From contig NZ_RMBX01000006.1 of the NCBI RefSeq assembly GCF_003807585.1, forward strand, positions 310,001 to 374,000: DNA of 64,000 nt, in the 5' to 3' direction. A program made the translations under genes and the position numbers. The notes under the pieces were generated by a model. The model was not told the DNA's origin, did no database searches, and saw only the letters and a program-made list of their open reading frames with translations. This DNA is from Chitinophaga barathri. GTDB lineage: Bacteria > Bacteroidota > Bacteroidia > Chitinophagales > Chitinophagaceae. Of the stretch, positions 1 to 9,011 are shown piece by piece (position 1 is the first letter of the stretch; every line of letters starts with the position of its first letter).

Positions 1-1
1 A

Positions 2-808
2 GCATACGCCATTGCGCAGAAAAGGAAGATGTTTGTATCGGAGTCTTTCCTGATCGGCTCCGCGAACGACAATCGTGCCGCTATTATCGAAAAGACGCCG
101 GAGGAGCTGGCGCTGTACGATCCCAAAGGAAACGAGATATCCTGCGCCAATCACTTCCAGAGCAAAACGCTGGGCGCATCGGCCCCCAACCAGGAACAAC
201 TGGAAGGAAGCGCCTCTCCCTACCGTTACCAGCGCCTGCAGGAATTGCTGGCACGCAACGGCAAAAACTCCGTGGCTAAAACTATCGCCATCCTCCGTGA
301 CCAGAAAGGTTTAAAAGATACAGATATCGGTATGGGCAATGAAAAGGCCCTGAACCAGCTGATCGCGCACCATTCCGTGGTGTTTGAGCCGAAGCAGCTG
401 AAAGTATGGGTGAGCACCGCGCCCTGGCAGCTGGGCGAGTTTGTGGCCTACGACCTGAAAAAAGTCTTTGCCATGAACGGCCTTCAGACAGACCACGAGA
501 TCTGCGACAGCGCGCTGATCATACCCGCGGACACTTTCCTGCAAACGGCGGATTACCGTAAGTTTGTGGATTTCCGCATGCTGAAAGCAGCTGTAATGGA
601 CAAACAGCCCGTGGACGTGAAACGGATGGTGGCGGACAATCCTTCCTATTACCATGCCTATGTGCTGGCGGGTGATTATCTTTATCGTCAGAAAGACTAC
701 AAACAGGCCAGACAATATTATCAGCAGGCGCTCATGAAAGAGATCGCTACCAAAGCGGAGAAAGGCCATGTGTTGCAGCGTATTGCGGACTGTGATAAAC
801 GAATATGA
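2..808 (+). CDS. C45-type acyltransferase/hydrolase, C-terminal part
   Basis: The reading frame is open from the left edge, so the gene starts outside the window; the first ATG at 29 is internal. The visible residues include SFLIGSANDNRAAIIEKTPE and SCANHF, which fit the C-terminal half of the acyl-CoA:6-aminopenicillanate acyltransferase (peptidase C45) family, N-terminal nucleophile amidohydrolases that self-cleave at an upstream Cys not seen here. The last ~60 residues are a TPR-like helical tail (YYHAYVLAGDYLYRQKDYKQ). It is followed after 7 nt by a phosphopantetheinyl transferase and then an AMP ligase, which suggests a biosynthetic operon. Family call is from residue patterns only; substrate unknown. 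Confidence 0.65.
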   Translation, partial: AYAIAQKRKMFVSESFLIGSANDNRAAIIEKTPEELALYDPKGNEISCANHFQSKTLGASAPNQEQLEGSASPYRYQRLQELLARNGKNSVAKTIAILRDQKGLKDTDIGMGNEKALNQLIAHHSVVFEPKQLKVWVSTAPWQLGEFVAYDLKKVFAMNGLQTDHEICDSALIIPADTFLQTADYRKFVDFRMLKAAVMDKQPVDVKRMVADNPSYYHAYVLAGDYLYRQKDYKQARQYYQQALMKEIATKAEKGHVLQRIADCDKRI

Positions 809-815
809 ATCTTTT

Positions 816-1178
816 ATGAAAGGCATCGGGACAGATATCGTTGAAGTAGATCGCGTAGCCTCCAAGATCGAAAAAGGACAGGGCTTCCGGGAGCTGGTGT
901 TTACACCGCTGGAGATCGCTTATTGCGAAAAACAGGTGAATAAATACGAAAGTTACGCCGCCCGCTTCGCCGCCAAAGAAGCATTCCTGAAAGCCCTGGG
1001 CACAGGCTATGGCGGCAGCGGCATCCATTTCAACGAGATCGAGATAAGGAACAACCCGGCCGGCAAACCGGAGCTGTTCTTAACCGGCAATGCGGCGCCG
1101 CAAATGGAAGGGCTGAACGTATTGTTGTCCATGAGCCATGTAAAAGCGGTCGCTATGGCCACTGTCGTGATCTTCTAA
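816..1178 (+). CDS. acpS: AcpS-type 4'-phosphopantetheinyl transferase
   Basis: Transfers the phosphopantetheine arm of CoA onto a serine of acyl carrier proteins. The protein has 120 residues, the usual AcpS length, with the N-terminal GTDIVEVDRV motif (Mg/CoA-binding Asp), FAAKEAFLKALGTG (catalytic Glu-Lys region) and a C-terminal SMSHVKAVAMA strand. The ATG at 816 is chosen because the family begins directly at MKGIGTDIVE; an upstream in-frame TTG at 768 would overlap the previous gene. It lies 7 nt after the C45 gene and 11 nt before the ligase, so all three are probably co-transcribed. It may be the general AcpS or one serving a polyketide/fatty-acid-like pathway; the sequence does not decide. 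Confidence 0.85.
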   Translation: MKGIGTDIVEVDRVASKIEKGQGFRELVFTPLEIAYCEKQVNKYESYAARFAAKEAFLKALGTGYGGSGIHFNEIEIRNNPAGKPELFLTGNAAPQMEGLNVLLSMSHVKAVAMATVVIF

Positions 1179-1189
1179 CCGGAATAACT

Positions 1190-2479
1190 ATGTACATACC
1201 TGATATAGAATTGCAATCCCCGGCCGCTATCCGGCAGTTCCAGGCAAAAGCCCTGCAACACCAGCTGGGCTACCTACGGCAGTTTTCGCCCTTCTACAGG
1301 GAATGGTTCGCCCGTCATAACCTGGATACAGATACTATCCGTGACATCGAAGACCTCCGTAAGATCCCGACCGTGGGAAAGGAAGACTTGCAGCAGCGCA
1401 ACTGGGACTTCCTGTGCGTGGATAAAGGCAGGATCGCGGAGTATACGTCCACATCAGGAACTTTAGGCAAACCGGTGATCATCCCTTTAACGGAAAAAGA
1501 CCTTGAACGCCTTACCTACAATGAATTTATCTCCTTCAGCTGCGCCGGTGGCACAGACGAAGACATATACCAGCTGATGCTTACGCTGGACCGGCAGTTT
1601 ATGGCCGGCATGGCTTATTATTCCGGTATCCGGAAGATAGGCGCCGGCGTGTTACGCGTGGGGCCGGGTGTGCCTTCCATGCAATGGGAGAATATTACCC
1701 GCATTCAGCCCACCACCATCGTGGCCGTACCTTCTTTTATCCTCAAACTGATCGCATTTGCGGAAGAGCACGGTATTGATATCAATGCTTCCTCCGTGAA
1801 AAAAGCCGTATGTATCGGCGAAAATATCCGAAATACCGACTACACGTACAACGTACTCGGCAAAAAGATCACGGACAAATGGGATATCCAATTGTTTTCC
1901 ACCTATGCTTCCACTGAAATGCAGACCGCCTTTACGGAATGCAAAGCGGGCAGGGGAGGGCACCATCACCCGGAACTGCTCATCGTGGAACTGCTGGATG
2001 AAAACGACGGGCCCGTGCCGCCCGGCGCTCCCGGCGAAGTAACTATCACTACGCTGGGCGTGGAAGCCATGCCCCTGCTGCGTTATAAGACCGGTGACAT
2101 TTGCCAGTACGATACAACGCCCTGCAGCTGCGGAAGGCAGACGCTCCGGCTTTCTCCCGTGATAGGCCGCAGGAAACAAATGATCAAATACAAAGGAACG
2201 ACGTTATACCCGCCCGCACTGTACGACCTGCTGAGCGATATGGAAGAAGTGAAAGAATTTATCGTCGAAGTGTTCTCCAACGAAATAGGCACAGATGAAA
2301 TATTGTTGCACCTCAGCCCCACGGAGGTGAACGAGGACGTGGACCGCAGGATCAAGTCATATCTGCAGGCCAAACTGAGGGTGATACCCCAGGTGAAGTA
2401 CTGTTCCATGCAGGAGATTCTCAAAATGCAGTTCCCCGAAGGCAGCCGCAAACCCGTAAAATTCCTGGATAACCGCTAA
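1190..2479 (+). CDS. phenylacetate-CoA ligase-like AMP-forming ligase
   Basis: A 429-residue adenylate-forming enzyme of the PaaK group: it activates a carboxylate with ATP and passes it to CoA or a carrier protein. The P-loop-like YTSTSGTLGKP is near residue 85-95, and the C-terminal part has YKTGDIC, a Cys pair (CSCGR, as in PaaK-like proteins) and GRRKQMIKYKGTTLYPP before the small C-terminal domain. Neighbours (phosphopantetheinyl transferase, C45 protein) suggest loading of an aryl or acyl starter unit onto an ACP; in flexirubin and aryl polyene clusters a ligase of this kind activates a hydroxycinnamic acid. That role is inferred. It overlaps the convergent next gene by 4 nt. Confidence 0.8.
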   Translation: MYIPDIELQSPAAIRQFQAKALQHQLGYLRQFSPFYREWFARHNLDTDTIRDIEDLRKIPTVGKEDLQQRNWDFLCVDKGRIAEYTSTSGTLGKPVIIPLTEKDLERLTYNEFISFSCAGGTDEDIYQLMLTLDRQFMAGMAYYSGIRKIGAGVLRVGPGVPSMQWENITRIQPTTIVAVPSFILKLIAFAEEHGIDINASSVKKAVCIGENIRNTDYTYNVLGKKITDKWDIQLFSTYASTEMQTAFTECKAGRGGHHHPELLIVELLDENDGPVPPGAPGEVTITTLGVEAMPLLRYKTGDICQYDTTPCSCGRQTLRLSPVIGRRKQMIKYKGTTLYPPALYDLLSDMEEVKEFIVEVFSNEIGTDEILLHLSPTEVNEDVDRRIKSYLQAKLRVIPQVKYCSMQEILKMQFPEGSRKPVKFLDNR

Positions 2480-2964
2480 AGATCGAAGCTGGCCGTAGCT
2501 TTTGGATTATCGATCTTGGTGCTTTTCCGCCGGTCGCCCACGATCAGGTGGATCATGTGCCCCTGGGTGTCATGCTCCGCATACAGCACGTCATTCTGAA
2601 TGTCAAGATGTTTGAAAGGCGTCATGGGTGTATATTCCAGGAAACACCAGGCCGCGTCTTCGGATATCTGGTAACCGAGATAATGTAAGGGAAGTGTTTT
2701 GCCGTCCGCGCTGAGCGCAAAATGCTGGCGGAGATACCGCGCGATCATCGTGTCTACCGCGGGCCGGTCTTTGGGTTTGATGATGTCAAGGCTCGTTTTA
2801 TTGTACTTTTTGAGGGCATTCTCCAGGTCGTCCGTAAAGATGCGGCAGCTCACTTCCAGCGACTTACGCGGCTGGTTATACCTTATTTCCGTCACGCTCA
2901 TGTAAAAGGGATGCACTGCGCTCATCCATACCGGCAACAACCATTTGCATAATAATACTCCCAT
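2476..2964 (-). CDS. DUF6702-type protein
   Basis: A 162-residue protein starting with a hydrophobic stretch (VLLCKWLLPVWMSAVHP) that could be a signal peptide or anchor. After it comes HPFYMSVTEIRYN and then VSCRIFTDDLENALKK, the pattern of the DUF6702 family of Bacteroidota, whose function is not known. Members are often found beside an M1 metallopeptidase and a HupE/UreJ-like membrane protein, exactly as here (HupE at 3034, M1 at 3633), though here it is divergent. Its stop overlaps the convergent ligase gene by 4 nt. The family call rests on memory of the motif. Confidence 0.7.
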   Translation of the reverse strand: MGVLLCKWLLPVWMSAVHPFYMSVTEIRYNQPRKSLEVSCRIFTDDLENALKKYNKTSLDIIKPKDRPAVDTMIARYLRQHFALSADGKTLPLHYLGYQISEDAAWCFLEYTPMTPFKHLDIQNDVLYAEHDTQGHMIHLIVGDRRKSTKIDNPKATASFDL

Positions 2965-2994
2965 TTGCCACCAAAAATTTTATTTTTAAACTTG
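2964..2994 (+). promoter_or_regulatory. promoter for HupE-like gene
   Basis: TTTG (2964-2967) and TAAACTTG (2987-2994), 19 nt apart, match the Bacteroidota -33/-7 pattern with one mismatch. Transcription would start near 3000, leaving a ~34-nt leader before the gene at 3034. Confidence 0.45.
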
Positions 2995-3033
2995 TCTTGC
3001 TTATAATTACGAAGTTACACAAAAATCTACGCC

Positions 3034-3621
3034 ATGGAGGAGTTCAGTCTGTATTTTGCAGAGGGCTGGAAACATATAGCGGACCTGAACGGTTACGATC
3101 ATATTCTTTTTGTAATGGCGCTCTGCGCCGTTTACCTGCTGAAAGACTGGAAAAAGGTGCTCATACTGGTGACCGCGTTTACTGTAGGGCATTCCATCAC
3201 CCTGGCACTCAGTGTTTTGAATATCATCAGGGTACCGACCGCACTGATCGAATTCCTGATACCGGTCACCATCGTGATCACCGCGCTGGTGAACATTGTA
3301 CGGAGAGATCAGCCGGGAAGTGCATTACAACTGAATTACCTTTTTGCGCTTTTTTTCGGGCTGATACATGGGATGGGGTTTTCCAACTACCTGAAAAGTA
3401 TGCTCGGTACACAGACCAATATCGTACAACCCTTGCTGGCCTTTAACCTGGGGCTCGAATTCGGGCAGATACTGATCGTAATGGTGATCCTGCTGCTGTC
3501 GCAGATCGTTGTAAACCTTACCAGCATGGCGCGCCGGGACTGGATCATGTTCCTGTCCTCCGCTATTTTCGGCTCAGCTTTTATCATGAGCATTGAAAGA
3601 CTCAGAGAACTAATGCATTAG
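3034..3621 (+). CDS. HupE/UreJ family membrane protein
   Basis: A 195-residue integral membrane protein with about six hydrophobic segments. It opens with GWKHIADLNGYDHILFVMAL, the His/Asp-containing first helix typical of the HupE/UreJ family, and continues with TAFTVGHSITLALSVL and FGLIHGMGFSNYL; the conserved His residues in these helices are the likely metal ligands. HupE and UreJ are linked to nickel uptake for hydrogenase or urease, but neither enzyme is visible here, and Bacteroidota members of unknown substrate are common. It precedes the M1 peptidase by 11 nt, so the two are probably one operon. Confidence 0.8.
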   Translation: MEEFSLYFAEGWKHIADLNGYDHILFVMALCAVYLLKDWKKVLILVTAFTVGHSITLALSVLNIIRVPTALIEFLIPVTIVITALVNIVRRDQPGSALQLNYLFALFFGLIHGMGFSNYLKSMLGTQTNIVQPLLAFNLGLEFGQILIVMVILLLSQIVVNLTSMARRDWIMFLSSAIFGSAFIMSIERLRELMH

Positions 3622-3632
3622 AATACATAATT

Positions 3633-5954
3633 ATGAGGAATCAACTAATCATCTGTCTGCTTATGGCCGCCCCGGCGATCCTCCGGGCGCAGAACCCAGG
3701 TTCCAACCACGGTAACCGCTTCGAGCAGCTGAGTTACCTGCTGGCGGACCCGAACATGTACCGCTCCGCTTCCGGCGTACCCGGCCCGAAGTACTGGCAG
3801 CAAAAAGCCGATTACGACATCAGCGCGGAGCTGGATGATGAAAAACGCATCCTTAAAGGCGCGGAAACCATCACTTATTATAACAACTCGCCCGACCCAC
3901 TCACCTACATCTGGCTGCAGCTGGACGAAAACGAGCACGATCCGAAGAGCGACAACAACAGCTTCGACGGAAGTTCCATGCGCGACAAGATGACCAGCCG
4001 CGCTATCAACCGCATTATGGGCATTGAGCCGGGCCATGGGGTAAATATCGAAAAGTGTGCGGATGCGGCGGGCAATGCCCTGAAATACACCATCAACCAG
4101 ACGATGATGCGTATCGAGCTGCCCAAAACGCTTATGCCCGGTGAAAAGATCCGTTTTAATGTGAACTGGTGGTACAATATCTCCAACCGCATGACCCTCG
4201 GCGGCCGCGGCGGATATGAAAATTTCGCGGAAGACAACAACAACATTTATACCATGGCACAATGGTATCCCCGCCTGGCCGTGTATTCGGACTTCCAGGG
4301 CTGGCAGAACAAACAGTTCACCGGCAGGGGAGAGTTTGCGCTCACCTTCGGCGATTTTAAAGTAAAAATGACCGTTCCGGCGGACCATGTGGTAGGCGGT
4401 ACCGGCGAATGCCGCAACTATAAAGAAATGCTGACGCCCGCGCAATACCAGCGCTGGCAACAGGCCCAGAGCGCGAAAGAACCCGTGGAAGTGGTAACGC
4501 TCAGTGAAGCGCAAAACGCGATGAAAAACAAAGCCGGGGCCAAAAAGACCTGGATCTACGAAGCACAGAACGTACGCGACTTTGCCTGGGTAAGTTCCCG
4601 CAGGCTGGTGTGGGATGCGATGGGCACCAATGTGGAAGGCAAACACGTGATGGCGATGAGTTATTACGGCCCCGAAGCCTACCCGCTTTACCGCCGTTAC
4701 TCCACGAAAGTAGTGGCCCACACCCTGAAGACTTATTCCAAACATACCATCGCATATCCTTATCCCGTGGCTATTTCAGTAGAAGCCGCGAACGGTATGG
4801 AATACCCGATGATCTGCTTCAACTACGGCCGCGCTGAAAAAGACGGTACCTATTCCGAAGCCACGAAAAATGGTATGATCGGCGTGATCATCCACGAAGT
4901 GGGGCACAACTTTTTCCCCATGATCGTGAACTCCGACGAACGCCAGTGGAGCTGGATGGACGAAGGGCTGAACACTTTCTGCCAGTTCCTCACGGAGCAG
5001 GAGTGGGACAATAACTTCCCTTCCCGCAGGGGCCCCGCGCAAAGGATCGCGGAATATATGGCGCTGCCGAAAGACCAGCTGGAGCCTGTTATGAGCAATT
5101 CCGAGAACATTGTGCAGTTTGGGCCTAATGCATACGCAAAGCCGGCCACCGCCCTGAATATCCTCCGCGAGACCATCATGGGCCGCGAACTGTTCGACTA
5201 TGCATTTAAAGAATATTCCCGCCGCTGGGCCTTCAAACACCCCACCCCCAGCGACTTCTTCAGGACCATGGAAGATGCTTCCGCGGTGGACCTGGACTGG
5301 TTCTGGCGCGGATGGTTCTTTGGCATCGAGCCGGTGGACATTGCGATCGATTCCGTGAAATGGTACCGTATGGATACAAAAAATCCCGCGGTGGAAAATA
5401 AACTGAAACAAACAAGCACCAATGCGGATGACGTGCACATCGCACAAACACGGAATAAAGCGGCCGGCGTGAAATTCGCGGTAGACCAGGATACCAGTCT
5501 GCAGGACTTCTACAACAAATGGGACCGTTACGCTGTAACGCCGGATCAGACCGAAGCCTACAGCAAAATGCAGGCAGGCCTCACTCCGGATGAAAAACGC
5601 CTGTACGAAAGCAAAAAGAATTTCTACGAGCTTACATTCTCCAATGTGGGTGGCAACGTAATGCCCCTGATCATTGAATGGACGTTTGCGGACGGCACAA
5701 AAGAAGTAGAGCGTATCTCCGCTTACATCTGGCGTCACGACGAACTGAAAGTGACCAAAGTGTTCGCGAAAGATAAAGCGGTAACCGGCATCCGGCTGGA
5801 CCCATATAGGGAAACGGCGGACATCGACGAGCTGAATAACTCATGGCCGCGGCAGGCAGTGCCTTCGAGGTTTGAGTTGTTTAAGATGGAAGGCGGCGGC
5901 GGGCCGAGAGGCACGAATAACAGCGGCAACCCGATGCAGAGAGCAAGACAATAA
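3633..5954 (+). CDS. secreted M1-family metallopeptidase
   Basis: A 773-residue zinc aminopeptidase-type protein. Residues 1-19 form a signal peptide (LIICLLMAAPAILRAQ). The zinc site is complete: HEVGH near residue 415 followed exactly 18 residues later by the third ligand Glu in WMDEG. The upstream NGMEYPM takes the place of the GxMEN exopeptidase loop, with Tyr-Pro instead of Asn, as in many Bacteroidota M1 homologues, so classic aminopeptidase specificity should not be assumed. The C-terminal half has beta-rich and helical parts and ends in a Gly-rich, Arg/Asn-rich tail (GGGGPRGTNN). It probably acts in the periplasm or at the outer membrane on peptides. Co-transcribed with the HupE-like gene. 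Confidence 0.9.
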   Translation: MRNQLIICLLMAAPAILRAQNPGSNHGNRFEQLSYLLADPNMYRSASGVPGPKYWQQKADYDISAELDDEKRILKGAETITYYNNSPDPLTYIWLQLDENEHDPKSDNNSFDGSSMRDKMTSRAINRIMGIEPGHGVNIEKCADAAGNALKYTINQTMMRIELPKTLMPGEKIRFNVNWWYNISNRMTLGGRGGYENFAEDNNNIYTMAQWYPRLAVYSDFQGWQNKQFTGRGEFALTFGDFKVKMTVPADHVVGGTGECRNYKEMLTPAQYQRWQQAQSAKEPVEVVTLSEAQNAMKNKAGAKKTWIYEAQNVRDFAWVSSRRLVWDAMGTNVEGKHVMAMSYYGPEAYPLYRRYSTKVVAHTLKTYSKHTIAYPYPVAISVEAANGMEYPMICFNYGRAEKDGTYSEATKNGMIGVIIHEVGHNFFPMIVNSDERQWSWMDEGLNTFCQFLTEQEWDNNFPSRRGPAQRIAEYMALPKDQLEPVMSNSENIVQFGPNAYAKPATALNILRETIMGRELFDYAFKEYSRRWAFKHPTPSDFFRTMEDASAVDLDWFWRGWFFGIEPVDIAIDSVKWYRMDTKNPAVENKLKQTSTNADDVHIAQTRNKAAGVKFAVDQDTSLQDFYNKWDRYAVTPDQTEAYSKMQAGLTPDEKRLYESKKNFYELTFSNVGGNVMPLIIEWTFADGTKEVERISAYIWRHDELKVTKVFAKDKAVTGIRLDPYRETADIDELNNSWPRQAVPSRFELFKMEGGGGPRGTNNSGNPMQRARQ

Positions 5955-5980
5955 AATGAGGTGAATATTTGATTGATAAC

Positions 5981-6023
5981 AAAAGGCCGGCGGGAATGTA
6001 ACCGCTGGCCTTTTGTTATGTTT
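5981..6023. terminator. terminator between convergent genes
   Basis: Arms 5981-5994 and 6003-6016 pair over 14 bp with one G-T pair and an 8-nt loop. It sits between the M1 gene (+) and the Arc-type gene (-), whose stop codon is the last base of the stem; a T-run follows on the plus strand at 6022-6028. It could serve both directions. Confidence 0.65.
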
Positions 6024-6198
6024 TTTTACTGGTGGATTCTTTCTTTTTGTCCCTGCCTGCTTCTTTCAGCGCCCGCGCGATGATCCACTCCATCTGCCCG
6101 TTTACGCTGCGGAACTCATCCGCCGCCCAACGTTCCAACGCCTCGTAAGTGACATTGTCTATCCGCAGTACAAAAGACTTTTTTTCCTTCCCCGCCAT
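6016..6198 (-). CDS. small Arc-type (ribbon-helix-helix) DNA-binding protein
   Basis: A 60-residue basic protein. KKSFVLRIDNVTYEALERWA is a short beta-strand followed by a helix, and NGQMEWIIARALKEAG is the second helix: the ribbon-helix-helix pattern of Arc/MetJ-type repressors. The tail is Lys/Ser-rich. The start is 3 nt after the SPFH gene stop, so it is translated from the same message. The same pair (SPFH plus small Arc-like protein) is familiar in Bacteroidota genomes; the DNA target is unknown and it might autoregulate the pair. Confidence 0.75.
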   Translation of the reverse strand: MAGKEKKSFVLRIDNVTYEALERWAADEFRSVNGQMEWIIARALKEAGRDKKKESTSKKT

Positions 6199-6201
6199 GG
6201 A

Positions 6202-7074
6202 TTAATGATATAAAGATCCGGTATTTAATATTGGCGTGGCCGCTTTCTCACCGCAAAGCACCACCATCAGGTTGCTCACCATTGCCGCTTTTTTCTCTTC
6301 GTCCAGCTCCACGATATTTTTCTTCGACAATTGTTCCAGCGCCATTTCCACCATGCCCACAGCGCCTTCCACGATCTTAGAACGTGCGGCTACGATAGCG
6401 GTGGCCTGCTGGCGTTGCAGCATTGCGCCCGCAATTTCGGGGGCGTAGGCGAGGTGGCTGATACGCGCTTCCTGCACCAGGATGCCCGCTGCAAAGAGCC
6501 TTTCATTCAGCTCCACTTCCAGCAGCTCGTTTACTTTCTCACCGCCGTCGCGCAGCGTGATCTCCGCGTTCTCGGCTTCCATGCGGTCGTAAGGACAGCT
6601 GGTGGCCAGGTGGCGCACGGCTGCTTCGCTTTGGATCTGCACATATTGATTATATCCTTCCACATCAAAGGCCGCTTTGTAAGTGTCCCTCACCTGCCAA
6701 ACGATCACGGCGGCAATTTCGATGGGGTTGCCCATCTTGTCGTTCACCTTCAGTGTCTGGCCGTTCAGGTTATAGGAACGCAGTGAAATATTCTGTGTGC
6801 GGTACAGCGGGTTCACCCATAAAAGACCGTTCTGTTTTACGCTTCCCACGTATTTCCCGAAAAAAGTAAGTACCCGGGAATGGTTCGGATTGACGATCAT
6901 GATGCCTTTGGCAATAAAAATAAAGGTGATAAAAAGTACAACGGCGAGGCCTCCCCAGTAGCCGGAAGACTCTAATTTTGTGGCCTGTACAACGGCGAAG
7001 ATGCCGGCAAGAAAAAAGACGATGGTGAGCACAAATGCAAGGTAGCCGCTCATTGGCTTGACGATCTTTTCCAT
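6202..7074 (-). CDS. SPFH/band-7 domain membrane protein
   Basis: A 290-residue stomatin/prohibitin-family protein. Two hydrophobic segments at about residues 9-30 and 40-60 anchor it, followed by the band-7 domain ([20 protein letters not shown], then [18 protein letters not shown]) and a helical region with [42 protein letters not shown] pattern elements typical of SPFH oligomerising coils. SPFH proteins build large rings in the membrane and organise proteases or lipid domains; no NfeD or FtsH partner is next to it. Its only partner here is the Arc-type gene that follows by 3 nt. Confidence 0.88.
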   Translation of the reverse strand: MEKIVKPMSGYLAFVLTIVFFLAGIFAVVQATKLESSGYWGGLAVVLFITFIFIAKGIMIVNPNHSRVLTFFGKYVGSVKQNGLLWVNPLYRTQNISLRSYNLNGQTLKVNDKMGNPIEIAAVIVWQVRDTYKAAFDVEGYNQYVQIQSEAAVRHLATSCPYDRMEAENAEITLRDGGEKVNELLEVELNERLFAAGILVQEARISHLAYAPEIAGAMLQRQQATAIVAARSKIVEGAVGMVEMALEQLSKKNIVELDEEKKAAMVSNLMVVLCGEKAATPILNTGSLYH

Positions 7075-7108
7075 AAGGGGATATTTTATAGTGATATCGA
7101 TTTGATAT

Positions 7109-7136
7109 CAAATTTAATAAACTTAATCCAGACAAA
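7109..7136 (-). promoter_or_regulatory. promoter for SPFH-Arc operon
   Basis: On the minus strand TAAATTTG (7116-7109) is an exact -7 box, with TTTG at 7136-7133 upstream; the spacer is 16 nt, slightly short. The box ends 34 nt before the SPFH start codon. Confidence 0.5.
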
Positions 7137-7316
7137 AAAATGGATAGTGTACAACGGACACCATGAATGATTTTAAATTTTGCTTCGTAAAAAAGTTCTA
7201 ATTTTAAAGAGAATTACTATTTTCAGTCCCGGTTAACCGGGTCACGACACGTTAGAATAAGCCAAAGAATTACAGCATAACCAAAATCGACAGCGTTTTA
7301 TCAACCTTAATCTTTT

Positions 7317-7898
7317 ATGTACAATAGCTATTCAGACGAGCAATTGTTATCGTTATTGCGTGATGGCGACAGTACGGCTTTCAATACCATCTACGACCGG
7401 TACAGCAGGCCTTTGTACCTGTATATCCTGAGCAAAACGGACCGTGGTGAGACGAGTAAAGACGTGCTGCAGGACCTTTTTGCCACCCTGTGGGAAAAAC
7501 GGTTCACCCTCGACATTCACCAATCCCTCCGTTCTTACCTTTACCAGTCCGTGCGGCACAAGATCATAGACCTGTACCGCAAAGACGTGACCTATCGCAA
7601 GTATCTCCAGCAACTGATAGAACATTTTGACGCCCAGCCGCACAACATCTCCGAGACGTATGACTATAAGGCCAAAGCCACCGAAGTGTTTGAAGCCATC
7701 AACCGGCTGCCCGAAAAAATGAAAGAGATATTCATGCTCAGCCGATTCGAAAACCTTAGCATTGAACAGATTGCATGCCGCCTCGACCTCTCCCAGCAGA
7801 CGGTAAAAAACCAGATATCCAAAGCCCTTAAGATCCTCCGCACCCACTACACACAAACCGACCTGATGGTCCTGGCGGTTGTGCTGTCCATCCTTTAA
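7317..7898 (+). CDS. FecI-type ECF sigma factor
   Basis: A 193-residue extracytoplasmic-function sigma factor. Region 2 is seen in STAFNTIYDRYSRPLYLY and TSKDVLQDLFATLWEKR (residues ~18-65), region 4 in RLPEKMKEIFMLSRFE and LSIEQIACRLDLSQQTVKNQISKALKIL (~125-175). It directs RNA polymerase to the downstream outer-membrane transport genes after release by the FecR anti-sigma factor that follows. The order sigma-FecR-SusC(with STN domain)-SusD is the classical trans-envelope signalling layout, in which substrate binding at SusC is passed through the plug/STN domain to FecR. A short 80-nt gap separates it from FecR. Confidence 0.92.
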   Translation: MYNSYSDEQLLSLLRDGDSTAFNTIYDRYSRPLYLYILSKTDRGETSKDVLQDLFATLWEKRFTLDIHQSLRSYLYQSVRHKIIDLYRKDVTYRKYLQQLIEHFDAQPHNISETYDYKAKATEVFEAINRLPEKMKEIFMLSRFENLSIEQIACRLDLSQQTVKNQISKALKILRTHYTQTDLMVLAVVLSIL

Positions 7899-7978
7899 AA
7901 AATTTCTTTTGACCCCGATGGTACCTTTTTGAAGCTGGCCCGACTCCCTTATATCACCAACTTCTAAAAACTACCGCT

Positions 7979-9007
7979 GTGGAAATTGAACAGATCAGGA
8001 AAGTTCTGGAGCGTTATACCCAGGGAAAATGTACCCAGGAAGAAATCCGGATTATAGAACAATGGTTTGCAAGCATTAACCAGCACCGTTCCGCCATGAT
8101 AGAGGACGATTTCCTCAAGGAACAGCTGGAAGAAGTGCGTATGCGCATCCAGGAGCAGATCAGTACACCGGTCGTGGAAGCCCCTGCGCGGAGACGCCGC
8201 CTGCGCGCCTGGATATATACCGGCGCGGCGGCCATGATCACCGGAGCAATAGCATTTACCCTACTATATAAACCTATGCCTGCCACTCATCCAGGGAACC
8301 CAACCCATCCGGCAGTACAATCTGTAGTGGTTAAAACGAACAAGGTGATCAGGAACGGCTACGTAGAAATTTCCACCACCAGGGGATCCACGGAAAAGGT
8401 TGTACTTGCTGATGGTTCTACCATCATGGTGAATGCTTCTTCAAAACTCCGTTACCCCGAAAACTTCGACGGCGATACCCGCAGCATTTTCCTGGAAGAA
8501 GGCGAGGCTTTCTTTAAGGTAGCCAGCGACCCGAAACGCCCGTTCATCGTGCATAGCGGGAACATCGCCACCACCGCCCTCGGCACCTCTTTCAACATCC
8601 GGGCATACAGCCGTGAGCACCGCATTACAGTGGCATTGCTGACCGGTAAAGTAAAAGTGGATCATGGGGAAAAGCGGCAGCCTGTGATTCTGCTCCCCAG
8701 CGAACAGCTGAGCATAGACAAAACGTCTATGGCCATGGCCAAATCCGTGTTTAATAAAGAAGATGATATCATCGGCTGGAAAAACGGCTATATCGTATTC
8801 AGGGATGCCAATTACGACGAGGTGGCCACGGAGATCGAAAACCGCTACAACGTAACGGTGATCAACGATTCGGGCATTACAGAGTGGACTTATACGGGTT
8901 TCTTTAAAGACGAGAGCCTGCAGGAAATTATTGAAACCATTTGTCTGACCAAAAACATCAGCTACACGCTCAAGAACGACACAATATTCCTTACCCGCAA
9001 AAACTAG
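7979..9007 (+). CDS. FecR-type anti-sigma factor
   Basis: A 342-residue single-pass inner-membrane protein beginning at GTG (no in-frame ATG before residue ~39). The N-terminal cytoplasmic part (residues ~1-75) would hold the sigma factor; a basic stretch ARRRRLRAW leads into a membrane helix (IYTGAAAMITGAIAFTLLY, ~82-100). The periplasmic part has the FecR core with TTRGSTEKVVLADGS and FLEEGEAFFKVASD, followed by a C-terminal DUF4974/STN-like domain (YDEVATEIENRYNV). It receives the signal from the SusC STN domain and controls the sigma factor encoded just upstream; it ends 4 nt before the susC-like gene. Confidence 0.92.
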   Translation: MEIEQIRKVLERYTQGKCTQEEIRIIEQWFASINQHRSAMIEDDFLKEQLEEVRMRIQEQISTPVVEAPARRRRLRAWIYTGAAAMITGAIAFTLLYKPMPATHPGNPTHPAVQSVVVKTNKVIRNGYVEISTTRGSTEKVVLADGSTIMVNASSKLRYPENFDGDTRSIFLEEGEAFFKVASDPKRPFIVHSGNIATTALGTSFNIRAYSREHRITVALLTGKVKVDHGEKRQPVILLPSEQLSIDKTSMAMAKSVFNKEDDIIGWKNGYIVFRDANYDEVATEIENRYNVTVINDSGITEWTYTGFFKDESLQEIIETICLTKNISYTLKNDTIFLTRKN

Positions 9008-9011
9008 ATGT

